Assembly: GCF_003116095.1 (NCBI RefSeq)
Contig: NZ_LGRA01000018.1
Location: 1-64,000 of the forward strand
From: Azospirillum sp. TSO35-2
Lineage (GTDB): Bacteria > Pseudomonadota > Alphaproteobacteria > Azospirillales > Azospirillaceae
Direction of reading: 5' to 3'
DNA length: 64,000 nt
The notes under the pieces: generated by a model
Database searches by the model: none
What the model was told of the DNA's origin: nothing
Seen by the model: only the letters and a program-made list of their open reading frames with translations
Position numbers and translations under genes: made by a program
Part shown: positions 28,274 to 38,250 of the stretch, piece by piece
Numbering within the stretch: position 1 is the stretch's first letter
Layout of the letters: the number at the start of each line of letters is the position of its first letter

Positions 28274-28540
28274 CACGAGCGGTCGCGGGGCAATCGCACA
28301 GGGAGTTTGCACAAGCTGGGCATGGGATGTTAGGAATATATAGCTATACAACGCGCCGCAAGACCAGCTGAGAGGCTATCGCCATGCCCGCCGCGGCCAC
28401 TTCCCTGCTCTCGCCGACTGCATGGGATGACCGCGCCGGTTCCAGCGGATGGAACAGTGGAACATCGCCGGAAAAACGTTTCATCCTGTTTCAAACGTTC
28501 CACAGACGCGCCGCGCCGGCCGCTCGCCTGACCGCACAAG

Positions 28541-28571
28541 GAAAAGCGCCGGGCCCCAGGGACCCGGCGCT
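28541..28571 (-). terminator. Terminator of the RND efflux operon
   Basis: On the minus strand AGCGCCGGG (28571 to 28563) pairs with CCCGGCGCT (28553 to 28545) and is followed by a short T run (28545 to 28542). It lies 10 bases after the pump stop codon. Confidence 0.8.
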
Positions 28572-28580
28572 CGTTCCGGT

Positions 28581-31500
28581 TCAGTCCCCCGCCGCCGGCT
28601 GCGGCAGGGTGCCGTGACCGGGCCGCCGACGAACGAACAGGCGGTAGACCGTGACGAAGAACACCGGCACGAACAGCACCGCCAGCACGGTGGCGGAGAT
28701 CATGCCGCCCATCACGCCGACGCCGATGGCGTTCTGGCTTTCCGAGCCGGCGCCGGTGGAGATCGCCAGCGGCAGCACGCCGAGGATGAAGGCCATCGAC
28801 GTCATGATGATCGGGCGCAGGCGCTGGCGGCAGGCCTCGATGGCGGCCTCCTTCAGCTCCATGCCCTGGTCGTACAGCGCCTTGGCGAACTCGACGATCA
28901 GGATGGCGTTCTTCGCCGACAGGCCGATGGTGGTCAGCAGGCCGACCTGGAAATAGACGTCGCTCGGCAGGCCGCGCAGCGTCGCCGCCAGCACCGCGCC
29001 GATGACGCCCAGCGGCACCACCAGGATGACCGACACCGGCACCGACCAGCTCTCATAGAGGGCCGCGAGGCACAGGAAGACGATGATCATCGACAGGGCG
29101 TAGAGCGCCGGCGCCTGCGAGCCGCTGAGCCGCTCCTCGTAGGACAGGCCGGTCCATTCGTAGCCGATGCCCTCCGGCAGCTTCGCCATCATCGCCTCCA
29201 TCTCGGTCATCGCCTCGCCGGAGCTGATGCCGGGCGCGGCCGAACCCTGGATGTTGACGGACGAGGCGCCGTTGTAGCGCTCCAGCTTCGGCGACCCGAA
29301 GGTCCAATGCGCCATCGAGAAGGCGGAGAAGGGCACCATCTGGCCGCTGCCGTTGCGCACATACCAGCGGTCGATGTCGCTCGGCTGCATGCGGTAGGGC
29401 GCGTCGGCCTGGAGATAGACTTTCTTCACCCGGCCGTTGTCGATGAAGTCGTTGACGTAGGACGAGCCCCAGGCCGCCGACAGCGTCGTGTTGATGTCGC
29501 TGAGCGACAGGCCCAGCGCGCTGGCCTTCTCGCGGTCGATGTCCAGCCGGAACTGCGGCGTGTCCTCCAGCCCGTTCGGGCGGACGCCGACCAGCTTGGG
29601 GTTCTGCGCCGCCATACCCAGCAGCTGGTTGCGCGCCTGCATCAGCCGGTCGTGGCCCAGCCCGCCGCGGTCGACCAGCTGCAGGTCGAAGCCGGTGGCG
29701 TTGCCGAGGCCCGGCACCGACGGCGGCAGGAAGGAGAACACCACCGCGTCCTTCAGGCGCGACAGGGCGCCCATGGCCCGGTCGGCGATCGCCGGCGGCT
29801 TGCGTTCCGGCGCTCCGCGCTCGCTCCAGTCCTTCAGCCGGACGAAGGCCATGCCGGCGTTCTGGCCGCGGCCGGCGAAGTTGAAGCCGACGATGGAGAA
29901 CAGGCCCTCGACGCTGTCCTTCTCCTGCTCCAGGAAATAGGCGGTGACGGTCTTGGCGGTTTCCGACGTGCGCTCGATACTGGCGTTCGGCGGCGCCGAC
30001 CACAGCACGAACAATTGGCCGCGGTCCTCCGTCGGCAGGAAGGAGGACGGCATCTGCACGAACAGGTAGCCCAGGCCGCCCAGGATCAGGGCGTAGGCCA
30101 GGAAGAACCGGCCGAGCCGCGACACCGCCCCGCGCACGCCGCCGACATAGACCCGGCTGGTGGCGTCGAAGCCGCGGTTGAACAGGCGGAAGAAGCCGCG
30201 GCGCGGCGCGTGCCCATGGTCCGCCGACAAAGGCTTCAGGATGGTGGCGCACAGCGCCGGGGTCAGCACCAGGGCCACCAGCACCGACAGCGCCATCGCC
30301 GACACGATGGTCAACGAGAACTGGCGGTAGATGGCGCCGGCCGACCCGCCGAAGAAGGCCATCGGCACGAACACCGCCGACAGCACCAGCGCGATGCCGA
30401 CCAGCGCGCCGGTGATCTGGTCCATCGACTTGCGCGTGGCGTCGCGCGGGTGCAGCCCCTCCTCGCTCATCACGCGCTCGACATTCTCGACCACGACGAT
30501 GGCGTCGTCGACGAGCAGGCCGATCGCCAGCACCATGCCGAACATGGTCAGCACGTTGATGGAGAAGCCGAAGGCGGACAGCACGCCGAAGGTGCCCAGC
30601 AGCACCACCGGCACCGCGATGGTCGGGATCAGCGTCGCCCGGAAGTTCTGGAGGAACAGGTACATCACGACGAAGACGAGGACGATGGCCTCGAACAGCG
30701 TCTTGATGACCTCGTGGATCGACAGCTGGACGAAGGGTGTGGTGTCGTAGGGGTAGATCACCTCCAGCCCGGCGGGGAAGAACGCCTCCAGCTCGGCGAC
30801 GCGCGCCTTGACCGCGGCGGCGGTGTCCAGCGCGTTGGCGCCGGTCGCCAGCTTGATGCCGACACCGGCCGCCGGCTTGCCGTTGTAGTTGGCGGAGATC
30901 TCGTAGGTTTCGGAGCCGATCTCGATCCGCGCGACGTCGCGCAGCCGCACCTGCGACCCGTCCGGATTCACCCGCAGCAGGATGCCGCCGAACTGTTCCG
31001 GCGTCTGCATGCGGGTCTGGGCGGTGATGGTGGCGTTGATCTGCTGGCCCGGCACCGCCGGCGCGCCGCCGAGCTGCCCGGCGGAGACCTGCGCGTTCTC
31101 GGTCTTGATCGCGCTGGTGACGTCGGTGGTGGTCAGGTTGTGGCTGTTCAGCGCGTCGGGGTCGAGCCAAATGCGCATGGCGTGCTGCGGCCCGAACACG
31201 GTGACGTCGCCGACGCCCTCCACCCGGCTGATGGTGTCCTGGAGGTTGGAGGTCACGTAGTCGGCGATGTCGCCCTGGCTGAGCCGCCCGTCGCCCGACA
31301 CGAAGCCGACCACCATCAGGAAGTCGTTGCCGGCCTTCGACACCTGAAGGCCGCGCTGCTGGACCTCCTGCGGCAGCAGGGGGGTCGCCAGTTGCAGCTT
31401 GTTCTGCACCTGGACCTGGGCGATGTCGGGGTTGGCCTCCGGCTCGAAGGTCAGGGTGATGGTGACGTTGCCCGACGAATCGCTGCTGGAGGACATGTAG

Positions 31501-31727
31501 CGGAAATGGTCGAGCCCGGTCATCTTCTGCTCGATGACCTGGGTGACGGTGTCTTCCAGCGTCTTGGCCGACGCGCCGGGATAGCTGGCGGTGATCGACA
31601 CCGTCGGCGGCGCGATCTTCGGGTACTGCTCGACGGGAAGCCGCAGGATCGCCAGGGCGCCGGCCATCATGATGACGATGGCGATGACCCAGGCGAAGAC
31701 CGGACGGTCGATGAAGAACTTGGACAT
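28581..31727 (-). CDS. RND multidrug efflux transporter, AcrB/MexB family
   Basis: Proton-driven inner-membrane exporter of the HAE1 family for drugs, solvents or bile-like compounds. 1048 residues, the usual length. It starts [20 protein letters not shown] and has two periplasmic loops. The proton-relay Asp pair is in [19 protein letters not shown] near 405. The second membrane half has [19 protein letters not shown] near 935. It lies 17 bases after the adaptor gene. No TolC-type outer-membrane channel is encoded here, so one must be supplied from elsewhere. Confidence 0.95.
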   Translation of the reverse strand: MSKFFIDRPVFAWVIAIVIMMAGALAILRLPVEQYPKIAPPTVSITASYPGASAKTLEDTVTQVIEQKMTGLDHFRYMSSSSDSSGNVTITLTFEPEANPDIAQVQVQNKLQLATPLLPQEVQQRGLQVSKAGNDFLMVVGFVSGDGRLSQGDIADYVTSNLQDTISRVEGVGDVTVFGPQHAMRIWLDPDALNSHNLTTTDVTSAIKTENAQVSAGQLGGAPAVPGQQINATITAQTRMQTPEQFGGILLRVNPDGSQVRLRDVARIEIGSETYEISANYNGKPAAGVGIKLATGANALDTAAAVKARVAELEAFFPAGLEVIYPYDTTPFVQLSIHEVIKTLFEAIVLVFVVMYLFLQNFRATLIPTIAVPVVLLGTFGVLSAFGFSINVLTMFGMVLAIGLLVDDAIVVVENVERVMSEEGLHPRDATRKSMDQITGALVGIALVLSAVFVPMAFFGGSAGAIYRQFSLTIVSAMALSVLVALVLTPALCATILKPLSADHGHAPRRGFFRLFNRGFDATSRVYVGGVRGAVSRLGRFFLAYALILGGLGYLFVQMPSSFLPTEDRGQLFVLWSAPPNASIERTSETAKTVTAYFLEQEKDSVEGLFSIVGFNFAGRGQNAGMAFVRLKDWSERGAPERKPPAIADRAMGALSRLKDAVVFSFLPPSVPGLGNATGFDLQLVDRGGLGHDRLMQARNQLLGMAAQNPKLVGVRPNGLEDTPQFRLDIDREKASALGLSLSDINTTLSAAWGSSYVNDFIDNGRVKKVYLQADAPYRMQPSDIDRWYVRNGSGQMVPFSAFSMAHWTFGSPKLERYNGASSVNIQGSAAPGISSGEAMTEMEAMMAKLPEGIGYEWTGLSYEERLSGSQAPALYALSMIIVFLCLAALYESWSVPVSVILVVPLGVIGAVLAATLRGLPSDVYFQVGLLTTIGLSAKNAILIVEFAKALYDQGMELKEAAIEACRQRLRPIIMTSMAFILGVLPLAISTGAGSESQNAIGVGVMGGMISATVLAVLFVPVFFVTVYRLFVRRRPGHGTLPQPAAGD

Positions 31728-31744
31728 GGTTCGGGTATCCTGGA

Positions 31745-32950
31745 TCAGCGCGCGGCCGGGGCCGCACGGTCCGAAGCGGCGCGTTCCGGCAGGGCGGCGA
31801 CGGCGTTCGGGGCCGGGACCGGCTTCACCTCGGCGCCGGGCTTGACCTTCTGCAGGCCCTCGACCACCACCCGCTCACCGGGAGCGAGGCCGTCCGACAC
31901 CAGCCAGCCGTTGTCGAGGGCGCGCTCGGTCTTGATCAGGCGCACCGTTGCCTTGTTGTCGGCGCCGACCACCCAGACCTGGGCGGTGCCGTCCGGGCCG
32001 CGGCTGACGGCGGCCTGCGGCACGACGATCGCCTTGTCGGCCACGCCCTGCTCGATCCGGGCGCGGACGAACAGGCCGGGCAGCAGGTCCTTGTTCGGGT
32101 TGGGGAAGACGGCCCGCAACTGGACGGAGCTGGTGCCCGGATCGACGGTGACGTCGGAGAATTGCAGTTCCCCCTTCGCCGGATAGGCGCCGTCCAGGCC
32201 GTTCAGGAACAGGGTGACCGGGATCTTGCCGGCTTCGGCCGGGCGGATGCGGCCACTCGCCATGTCCTCGCGCAGCTTCATCAGTTGGGAGGCGGTCTGC
32301 GTCACGTCGACGTAGATCGGGTCGAACTGCTGCACGGTCGCCAGCGCCGTCGACTGGTTGGCGGTGACGAGCGCGCCTTCGGTGACCGCCGACTTGCCGA
32401 TGCGGCCGGAGATCGGCGCGAACACCTTGGTGTAGTCGAGGTTGATGCGGGCGAGGTTGTAGGCGGCCTTGGCCGAGGCGACCTGCGCCTCGTTCTGCTT
32501 CAGCGAGGCCTGGACGTCGTCGAAGTCCTGCTTGCTGACGACGCTGTTCTTGACGAGGTCGCCGTAGCGCGCCGCCTTGTTGCGGGCGGCCTGCAGGTTG
32601 GCCTCTGCCTTCTGGACGTCGGCCTGGGCGCTGGCCAGCGACGCCTCGTAGGTCGCCGGGTCGATCTGGTAGAGCTGGTCGCCGGCCTTGACGTCGCTGC
32701 CCTCGCGGAACAAGCGCTTCAGCACGATGCCGCTGACCTGCGGCCGGATTTCCGCGACGCGATAGGCGGCGGTGCGGCCCGGCAGTTCGGTCGTCACCGT
32801 CACCGGCTTCGGCTCGATGGTCACCACCGTCACCTCGGGCGGTCCGGCCGCCGGCCGGCCGGCGGCCTGTTTCTGCTGGTTGCAGCCGGCGAGCGCCACG
32901 ATCAACGAGGCCGCCACGGCCAGTGGGATCAGTGTGTTGGGTCTGGACAT
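31745..32950 (-). CDS. RND periplasmic adaptor, AcrA/MexA family
   Basis: Membrane-fusion lipoprotein linking the pump to an outer-membrane channel. 401 residues. A lipoprotein signal ends LAGC with Cys23. The lipoyl half-motifs flank an alpha-helical hairpin ([29 protein letters not shown], about 95-165). [20 protein letters not shown] follows near 165. The ATG at 32950 has an AGGAAAGAG ribosome site; an in-frame TTG at 32965 is unlikely. It is the first gene of the pump operon and divergent from the TetR gene. Confidence 0.93.
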   Translation of the reverse strand: MSRPNTLIPLAVAASLIVALAGCNQQKQAAGRPAAGPPEVTVVTIEPKPVTVTTELPGRTAAYRVAEIRPQVSGIVLKRLFREGSDVKAGDQLYQIDPATYEASLASAQADVQKAEANLQAARNKAARYGDLVKNSVVSKQDFDDVQASLKQNEAQVASAKAAYNLARINLDYTKVFAPISGRIGKSAVTEGALVTANQSTALATVQQFDPIYVDVTQTASQLMKLREDMASGRIRPAEAGKIPVTLFLNGLDGAYPAKGELQFSDVTVDPGTSSVQLRAVFPNPNKDLLPGLFVRARIEQGVADKAIVVPQAAVSRGPDGTAQVWVVGADNKATVRLIKTERALDNGWLVSDGLAPGERVVVEGLQKVKPGAEVKPVPAPNAVAALPERAASDRAAPAAR

Positions 32951-33037
32951 CTCTTTCCTCGTCAAGGCCCGCGCGGTGGCGGCCCCGTCTCCCTGTTACG
33001 CCGGGCTTCAGACGGTCCGGCACATCCCCGTTGCTTA

Positions 33038-33056
33038 GTACTGTCTCATACAGTAC
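33038..33056. promoter_or_regulatory. TetR-type operator of the efflux operon
   Basis: Perfect inverted repeat GTACTGT-CTCAT-ACAGTAC between the divergent adaptor and TetR genes, 88 bases from one start and 54 from the other. An overlapping GTAC-ACT-GTAC (33053-33063) extends the symmetry. It is the natural binding site for the repressor encoded at 33110. Confidence 0.75.
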
Positions 33057-33109
33057 ACTGTACCAGACGATACATTCAGATCGCAGCGGCGCGCAAGGGG
33101 GTTCCTCAC

Positions 33110-33826
33110 ATGCCCGACACGGGGCTGGATCACAAAGCGGGTATGGGTCCTGCCGCTGCCGGACCGGACCGGTCGGAACCGGACCGGCTGGCGATCAGCG
33201 CCCGCGGCCAGACGCGCTGCCGCGCCCTGCTGGACGCCGCCGCGGCGCTGTTCGTGGAAAAAGGCTTCGCGGCCACCTCGCTCAGCGACGTGCTGCGGCA
33301 GGCCGGCGGCTCGCGCACCACGCTCTACACGCATTTCGGCGACAAGGGCGGCCTCTTCCGCGCCATGATGGAGGAGCATTGCGCCCGCGTGCTGGACGAG
33401 ATGGTGCCCGACCGGACGGCCGACGAGACGGACGACCCGGAGGAGCGGTTGACCCGCATCGGCCTGCACATCGCCCGTTGGCTGATGGCGCCGGAAACGA
33501 CCGCCATCCTGCGGACGCTCATTTCCGAGGGCGCGCGCATCCCCGACCTCGTGCAGACCTTCGTCCGCGTCGGGCCGGAACGGACGCGGGAGCGGATGGC
33601 CGGCTGCTTCCGCGATCTGGCCGCGGCGGGACACATCCGCATCGCCGATCCGGACATGGCCGCCCAGGCCTTCTGCGGCATGGTGACCGGCAACCTGCTG
33701 CTGGAGCGGCTGGTCCTGCCCGACCGACCGGTCGCGCCGGCTCCGGTCGAATCCTATGTCCGCGCCTGCGTCCGGCTGTTCCTGCGCGGCGCGGCGCCGC
33801 CATCCCCCACCCTTCCGAACCCCTGA
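33110..33826 (+). CDS. TetR-family regulator (efflux repressor candidate)
   Basis: Probable local repressor of the divergent RND operon and of itself. 238 residues. After a flexible start of about 35 residues comes the TetR HTH: ALLDAAAALFVEKGFAATSLSDVLRQAGGSRTTLYTHFGDKGGLFRAMM (about 38-88). The C-terminal ligand domain ends RACVRLFLRG. The ATG at 33110 has an AAGGGGG ribosome site. It is clearly paralogous to the TetR at 34863, sharing GMVTGNLLLERLVLP and other blocks. The ligand is unknown. Confidence 0.9.
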   Translation: MPDTGLDHKAGMGPAAAGPDRSEPDRLAISARGQTRCRALLDAAAALFVEKGFAATSLSDVLRQAGGSRTTLYTHFGDKGGLFRAMMEEHCARVLDEMVPDRTADETDDPEERLTRIGLHIARWLMAPETTAILRTLISEGARIPDLVQTFVRVGPERTRERMAGCFRDLAAAGHIRIADPDMAAQAFCGMVTGNLLLERLVLPDRPVAPAPVESYVRACVRLFLRGAAPPSPTLPNP

Positions 33827-33869
33827 CGGCCGACCGGCCCGTTTCCATCGCAGATCATGAGGTGCTCCC

Positions 33870-34715
33870 GTGTTGCCCAAGGACATTGTCGTATTCATCG
33901 AGGCGGATGAGGAACGGGCCGGCCGTCTGGCCTACGCCGCGGCGCTGGCCCGGCTCTGGCGCGCGCATCTGATCGCCACCTTCGTCGTCAACCGGCTGGA
34001 TCTCATCCCCAGCCACGGCTTCGCCCGCGGCAGCGGGGTGGAAGCCATGCTCCGCCTGCATCGCACCGCCACGCAGGAGGCGGCGGCCGACACGCGCCGC
34101 CTGTTCGACCATGTGGTGGCCGACGCCGGCATCACCGGCGAATGGCGCCTGTCCGACCACGAGTCCGGCGAGGCCCTGATGCTCCACGCCCGGCACGCCG
34201 GGCTCGCCATCGTCGGTCCGCCGTCCCGGCTGGGGCAACCGGCCCGGCGGCCGCAGATGCTGAGCCTGTCGGAGGACGTCATCTTCACCTCCGGGCGCCC
34301 CACCCTGCTGCTGCCGGCGGGCTGGCCGTCGCATCGCACCGGCCGCCGGATCATCGTCGGCTGGAACGGCAGCCGCGAGGCGACCACCGCCATCGCACTC
34401 GGCATGCCGTTCCTGACCGCCGCCGATGTGGTGCATCTGGTCGTGGTGCCGGAAGCACGGCCCAACGGCTGGCTGAGCGCCGACCCCGGCGCCGACATGG
34501 CGCGCCATCTGGCCCGCAACGGGGTTGAAGTGGTGCTGGAGCAATGCCCCGGCAAGGACGCCGGCACGGTGTTGCTGGAGCATGCGCGATCGATCGACGC
34601 CGATCTGCTGGTGATGGGCGCCTATGGCCGGCCCCGGATCAGCGAGTTCGTCTTCGGCGGCACCACCCGGACTGTCCTGGCCAAGGCGAACACGCCGATC
34701 CTGCTGTCGCGGTGA
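33870..34715 (+). CDS. Tandem-domain universal stress protein (UspA family)
   Basis: Cytoplasmic stress protein with two Usp domains in 281 residues (about 1-145 and 155-281). The second domain keeps the ATP-binding signature (VMGAYGRPRISEFVFGGTTRTVL) and the RRIIVGWNGSREATTAI opening. The first is more diverged. It starts at a GTG (33870) with TGAGG upstream. It lies 43 bases after one TetR gene and 147 before the paralogous one, so it may belong to the same stress/efflux response; that link is inferred. Confidence 0.87.
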   Translation: MLPKDIVVFIEADEERAGRLAYAAALARLWRAHLIATFVVNRLDLIPSHGFARGSGVEAMLRLHRTATQEAAADTRRLFDHVVADAGITGEWRLSDHESGEALMLHARHAGLAIVGPPSRLGQPARRPQMLSLSEDVIFTSGRPTLLLPAGWPSHRTGRRIIVGWNGSREATTAIALGMPFLTAADVVHLVVVPEARPNGWLSADPGADMARHLARNGVEVVLEQCPGKDAGTVLLEHARSIDADLLVMGAYGRPRISEFVFGGTTRTVLAKANTPILLSR

Positions 34716-34862
34716 GGACGCGACCGCTGCGTCTTTTTCGCCCGGCGTGACGGCCGCCTGTTCGGCACCGGCGTTCTGCATTAGCGTGCGCGCAAAGGCG
34801 CGGCACCAGCATGAGACAACACCGGCCGCGGGCGCCGCCGCGGCCGGCAGGGAAACGCGACG

Positions 34863-35579
34863 ATGATCAGCAGCAGCCACAAAGGCCTGTCCACTGGGGG
34901 CCTGTCCACCGGGGGCCTGCCCACTGGGGAGCAGCCCGCCAGGGACCAATCCACCGTCGGGCCGCGCGGGATGGCGCGCCGGCAGGCGATCCTGGAAGCC
35001 GCCCGGCGCCTGTTCATCGACAAGGGCTTCGAGAAGACCACGCTCAGCGACATCATCGCCCAGGCCGGCGGGTCCCGCGCCACGCTCTACGAGCATTTCG
35101 GCGACAAGGCCGGGCTGTTCCGCGCGATGATGGAGGAAAACAGCGCCCACATCCTGGCCGGGCTGGCCGCCGCCCAGGCCGACGACCGCGCCTCGCCCGA
35201 GGCCGGGCTGACCGCCTTCGCGCTGCATCTGGCGCACGCCCTGCTGAACGACAAGACGACCTCCATCGTCCGCATCCTGGTGGCCGAAGGCGGTCGTGTT
35301 CCCGACATCGCCGAAACCTTCTTCCGCATCGGCCCCGAAACCGCGGTGCAGCGGCTGGCGGAGTATCTGGAATGCCTGTCCGGCGCCGGAACCCTGCGCA
35401 TCGACGACCCGGAGATCGCCGCCCGCGCCTTCCTGGGCATGGTGACCGGGAACCTGCTGCTCCGCCGCCTGGTCCTGCCGGAGAGCGCCCCGCCGATCGC
35501 CGAGATCGACCGCTACGTCCGGCAGGCGGTCGTCCTGTTCCTCAGCGGCGTCCGCCCGGGCGGCGCCGCAACGCCGTAG
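34863..35579 (+). CDS. TetR-family regulator, paralogue of the 33110 protein
   Basis: 238 residues. The HTH is ILEAARRLFIDKGFEKTTLSDIIAQAGGSRATLYEHFGDKAGLFRAMMEE (about 41-90). The ligand domain shares AARAFLGMVTGNLLLRRLVLP with its paralogue. The N-terminal tail contains three copies of Gly-Leu-Ser/Pro-Thr-Gly coded by a 15-bp tandem repeat (34884-34928). Its target is unclear: no divergent partner faces it, and the next gene (MFS) converges with only 2 bases between the stops. Confidence 0.9.
   Translation: MISSSHKGLSTGGLSTGGLPTGEQPARDQSTVGPRGMARRQAILEAARRLFIDKGFEKTTLSDIIAQAGGSRATLYEHFGDKAGLFRAMMEENSAHILAGLAAAQADDRASPEAGLTAFALHLAHALLNDKTTSIVRILVAEGGRVPDIAETFFRIGPETAVQRLAEYLECLSGAGTLRIDDPEIAARAFLGMVTGNLLLRRLVLPESAPPIAEIDRYVRQAVVLFLSGVRPGGAATP
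34884..34928 (+). repeat. 15-bp tandem repeat, three units, inside a TetR gene
   Basis: Units GGCCTGTCCACTGGG, GGCCTGTCCACCGGG and GGCCTGCCCACTGGG lie head to tail and in frame, encoding GLSTG-GLSTG-GLPTG in the flexible N-terminus. Unit number could vary between strains by slippage without breaking the frame. Confidence 0.9.
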
Positions 35580-35581
35580 GA

Positions 35582-37054
35582 TCACGGCACTTCGACCGCG
35601 GCGGCGCCGACCCCGCCCTTGCGGTCGGCCTTGGTCAGCGGCTCGGCGATGTCCTCCAGCCCCTTGCCCTCGGCGTCGACGCCGTAGACCAGGGCGACGA
35701 GGCCGCCGACCATCATCACGACCGAGCCGACCACATAGCCCCAGAACAGCGGGTCGCGCTCCGTCCCCTCCCCCACCAGCCAGCCGAACAGCAGCGGCCC
35801 GGTCGCGCCGACCACCTGGGCGATGGCGAAGAAGTAGGAGATCGCCTGCGCCCGCACCTCCAGCGGGAAGATCTCGCTGACGGTGAGGTAGGCCGACGAC
35901 GCGCCGGCCGAGGCGAAGAAGAAGGACACGCACCAGAAGACGGTGTGGGTGTTCGCCGTCAGCACCCCCTGCCGGAACAGGAAGGCGGAGGCGAGCAGGA
36001 CGATGCCCGACAGCAGGTAGGTGCCGAAGATCATGCGGCGCCGGCCGACCGTGTCGAACAGCGGGCCGAGCAGCAGCGGGCCGATCAGGTTGCCGGCGGC
36101 GAAGGGGAAGAAGTACAGCGCCGTCTGCGACGGATCGAGGTGGTAGAAGTTCTGCAGCACCAGCGCGTAGGTGAAGAAGATCGCGTTGTAGAGGAAGGAT
36201 TGCGTGATCATCATCGTCACGCCCAGGAAGGTTCGCGACGGGTATTGCCGGAAGAAGACGTCCACCAACTGGGCGGGCGTCACCGAATCCTCCGGGATGA
36301 TCGACATGGCGCGGCGGGGATCGACCGGCGACAGCGGTTTTCCCTGCGCCCGCACGCTGGCTTCGATCCCGTCGACGATGCGTTCCGCCTCGTCCTCCAG
36401 CCCGTGGGTCACCATCCAGCGCGGGCTTTCCGGGATGTGCCGGCGCAGCTGGATGATGACGAGGCCGAGCAGCGGGCCGATGAAGAAGGCCAGCCGCCAG
36501 CCGACATCCTCCGGCAGCAGCGCATGGTCGAGCAGGAAGACGCTGCCAACCGCGCCGATCATCGCGCCCGCCCAATAGGTGCCGTTGATGGCGATGTCGA
36601 CCCGCCCCCGGTAGCGGGCGGGAATCAGCTCGTCGATGGCCGAGTTGATCGCCGCGTACTCGCCGCCGATGCCCATCCCGGCGACGAAGCGCCAGAGATA
36701 GAGGAACCACGGTGTCCAGGCCAGCCCCGCCACCCCCGACGCGACCAGATAGAGGGCCAGCGTGGTGATGAACAGTTTCTTCCGGCCCCAGCGGTCGGTC
36801 AGCCGGCCGAAGACCAGCGCGCCGACCACCTGCCCGATCAGATAGGCGGTGCCGGCGAAGCCGACCTCGGCGCTCGACATGCCCAGGCTGTCCTTGTAGC
36901 CGGAGGCGGAGATCAACTGGATTTCGATGCCGTCCAGGATCCAGCTGACCCCCAGCCCGGCCACCACCATCCAGTGGAAGCGGGCCCAGGGCAGGCGGTC
37001 CATCCGGGCCGGAACGAGGCTGCGGACCGCCTCGGCGCGTTGTGCGGCAGTCAT
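35582..37054 (-). CDS. MFS transporter (sugar-porter/organic-acid type)
   Basis: Twelve-helix secondary transporter of 490 residues. Family marks are GRLTDRWGRKK after helix 2, RFVAGMGIGGEYAAINSAIDELIPARYRGR (helices 4-5 region), PESPRWMV before the central loop and the repeat motif GPLFDTVGRRRM in the second half. A central loop of about 70 residues separates the halves. The ATG at 37054 follows GAGGAG by about 11 bases; a much longer open frame upstream is non-coding. The substrate cannot be read from sequence. Confidence 0.87.
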   Translation of the reverse strand: MTAAQRAEAVRSLVPARMDRLPWARFHWMVVAGLGVSWILDGIEIQLISASGYKDSLGMSSAEVGFAGTAYLIGQVVGALVFGRLTDRWGRKKLFITTLALYLVASGVAGLAWTPWFLYLWRFVAGMGIGGEYAAINSAIDELIPARYRGRVDIAINGTYWAGAMIGAVGSVFLLDHALLPEDVGWRLAFFIGPLLGLVIIQLRRHIPESPRWMVTHGLEDEAERIVDGIEASVRAQGKPLSPVDPRRAMSIIPEDSVTPAQLVDVFFRQYPSRTFLGVTMMITQSFLYNAIFFTYALVLQNFYHLDPSQTALYFFPFAAGNLIGPLLLGPLFDTVGRRRMIFGTYLLSGIVLLASAFLFRQGVLTANTHTVFWCVSFFFASAGASSAYLTVSEIFPLEVRAQAISYFFAIAQVVGATGPLLFGWLVGEGTERDPLFWGYVVGSVVMMVGGLVALVYGVDAEGKGLEDIAEPLTKADRKGGVGAAAVEVP

Positions 37055-37236
37055 GGCGGGCGGAACTCCTCGGCGATGCGCGGGGACGAAGCGGGTGCGG
37101 GGGGCCCCGCGTTCGTTCCAAAACGGTTGGAGGCGGGGAAAGGTTTCCCCCGGATGCCGGGTGATCGCGTTTGGCGGTGGGTGTGGAACAGCGTGGAACA
37201 TCCCGCGGCCGGATGTTGCATCGACCGGCGGGCTCT

Positions 37237-37956
37237 CTACGGACGGCGGGAGAAGGGACCGGCGGCGCGGCGGTTCACCGGGCCGGCGGCGAGGGTGGCG
37301 ACGGGATCCTGCGGGTTGAAGGTCCAGGGAAAGACGCCCTTCGGTCCCGCCGCCTCCGGCCGGGCGAGGATCGCGGCGATCACGGCCGGATCGGGCGGCG
37401 TGCGCTCGCGCAGCGCGCCGGGGAGGTCGTCGTCCAGTTCGGGGACGGTGATGGCGGGGGCGTCCCCGGGCGTCGGCCGGCGGCGGGGCTGGTCCGGCGC
37501 GGCGGGCGGTTTGGCGGGAGCGGGCCGGGTGGGAGCGGGCCGGGCGTCGAGGCCGGCGAACAGGCCGAGCCGCTCGGCCAGCCAGCGCACCGTCGTGGCA
37601 TCGCCGGCGGACACCAGCCGTTCGATCTGTTCGGCCACCAGGGCGCGCAGCGAGGCGAGGCGCAGTTCGGCCTCGCGGTTCAGCGCCTCGCGTTCCCACC
37701 ACACCCGGATGCGGAAATCCTTGGAGCCGTAATAGGCCCGCCACAACGTGGTGCGGCTGCACCCCATGGCGCGGGCGACCTGCAGGAAGCTGTTCCCGTG
37801 CGCCAGCATGCCGGCGGCCATGATCCATTGCTCCTCATGGAATTGCGAACCGGGGACCAGCGAGCCCTCCTGCGGGATCGGCGGCTCCTCCGCCCAGCGG
37901 GGGAAGTGGTCGCCGTTGAGAGCGTCGGCGGCGAGGGTACGGGCGTCGAGGGGCAT
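37237..37956 (-). CDS. Unrecognised protein with a helix-turn-helix segment
   Basis: 239-residue protein without a function I can name. Residues about 38-65 (QWIMAAGMLAHGNSFLQVARAMGCSRTTLWRAYYGS) look like a helix-turn-helix, as in phage small terminase or Trp-repressor-like domains. A charged helix follows (EREALNREAELRLASLRALVAEQIERLV). The second half is Pro/Ala/Arg-rich and ends PVNRRAAGPFSRRP. The ATG at 37956 has GGAG upstream. The neighbours give no context. It could be a domesticated phage protein or a regulator. Confidence 0.55.
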   Translation of the reverse strand: MPLDARTLAADALNGDHFPRWAEEPPIPQEGSLVPGSQFHEEQWIMAAGMLAHGNSFLQVARAMGCSRTTLWRAYYGSKDFRIRVWWEREALNREAELRLASLRALVAEQIERLVSAGDATTVRWLAERLGLFAGLDARPAPTRPAPAKPPAAPDQPRRRPTPGDAPAITVPELDDDLPGALRERTPPDPAVIAAILARPEAAGPKGVFPWTFNPQDPVATLAAGPVNRRAAGPFSRRP

Positions 37957-38070
37957 GGCGCGGCTCCGCAAGCGGGTGGGTTTGCGGCGAGTTTATGGGA
38001 ATTTGTTCCTTGACTGGGAGGGTTTGTGCAAAAGGTGGTCGTCCTGACCTTGGGGTGATTGCATTTGGCT

Positions 38071-38153
38071 CCCTCTCCCGCCTCTCGCACAAACTTCGTT
38101 TGTGCTGACGGCGTCAGGCGGATCGAAGATCCGCTGAGAGCCCCGGGAGAGGG
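38071..38153 (+). repeat. 83-bp multi-hairpin intergenic repeat, copy 1
   Basis: Outer arms CCCTCTCCCG (38071-38080) and CGGGAGAGGG (38144-38153), extended by CTCTC/GAGAG, enclose three small palindromes. They are GCACAAAC-TTC-GTTTGTGC (38087-38105), TGACG-G-CGTCA (38106-38116) and GCGGATC-GAA-GATCCGC (38118-38134). A second copy lies inverted at 53168-53249 with matching changes in both arms of each stem. Confidence 0.85.
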
Positions 38154-38191
38154 ACTGAAAAAGGCACCGCACGCCCAGCACCCACACAAGC

Positions 38192-38226
38192 AAACGGCCC
38201 CGCGGGATCAACCCGCGGGGCCGTTT
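38192..38226 (-). terminator. Perfect 15-bp-stem hairpin after the 38251 gene
   Basis: AAACGGCCCCGCGGG (38192-38206) and CCCGCGGGGCCGTTT (38212-38226) pair perfectly around ATCAA. On the minus strand the stem ends in TTT, 24 bases after the stop codon of the small gene at 38251. It is a good terminator candidate in spite of the short U run. Confidence 0.8.
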
Positions 38227-38250
38227 CATCCGACACTCACCCGTCGCGCG

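Larger units (their letters stand above)
28233..28580. other. 348-base gap between convergent operons
   Basis: No gene recognised. Besides the two 3'-end hairpins it contains a locally AT-richer stretch (28325-28360), repeated TGGAACA words at 28249, 28454 and 28462, and an inverted repeat AACGTTT-N11-AAACGTT near 28475-28500. Function unknown. Confidence 0.3.

Noticed and set aside
28449-32186. A plus-strand open frame of about 1245 codons opposite the RND pump
   Set aside because: Antisense shadow of a well-recognised AcrB-family gene; the translation is Arg/His/Gln-rich with no domain.
28249-37200. TGGAACA words (28249, 28454, 28462 and near 37182-37196) as parS/ParB half-sites
   Set aside because: No full 16-bp parS palindrome is present; only half-site-like words, some as direct repeats, so no partition site is claimed.
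37055-37828. A 748-codon version of the MFS transporter running far upstream
   Set aside because: The upstream part overlaps another gene and is Arg/Pro-rich; the transporter fold and ribosome site begin at 37054.
38071-38153. CRISPR-like or tRNA-like reading of the multi-hairpin region
   Set aside because: No regularly spaced direct repeats and no cloverleaf with conserved tRNA bases; it is a palindromic intergenic repeat.
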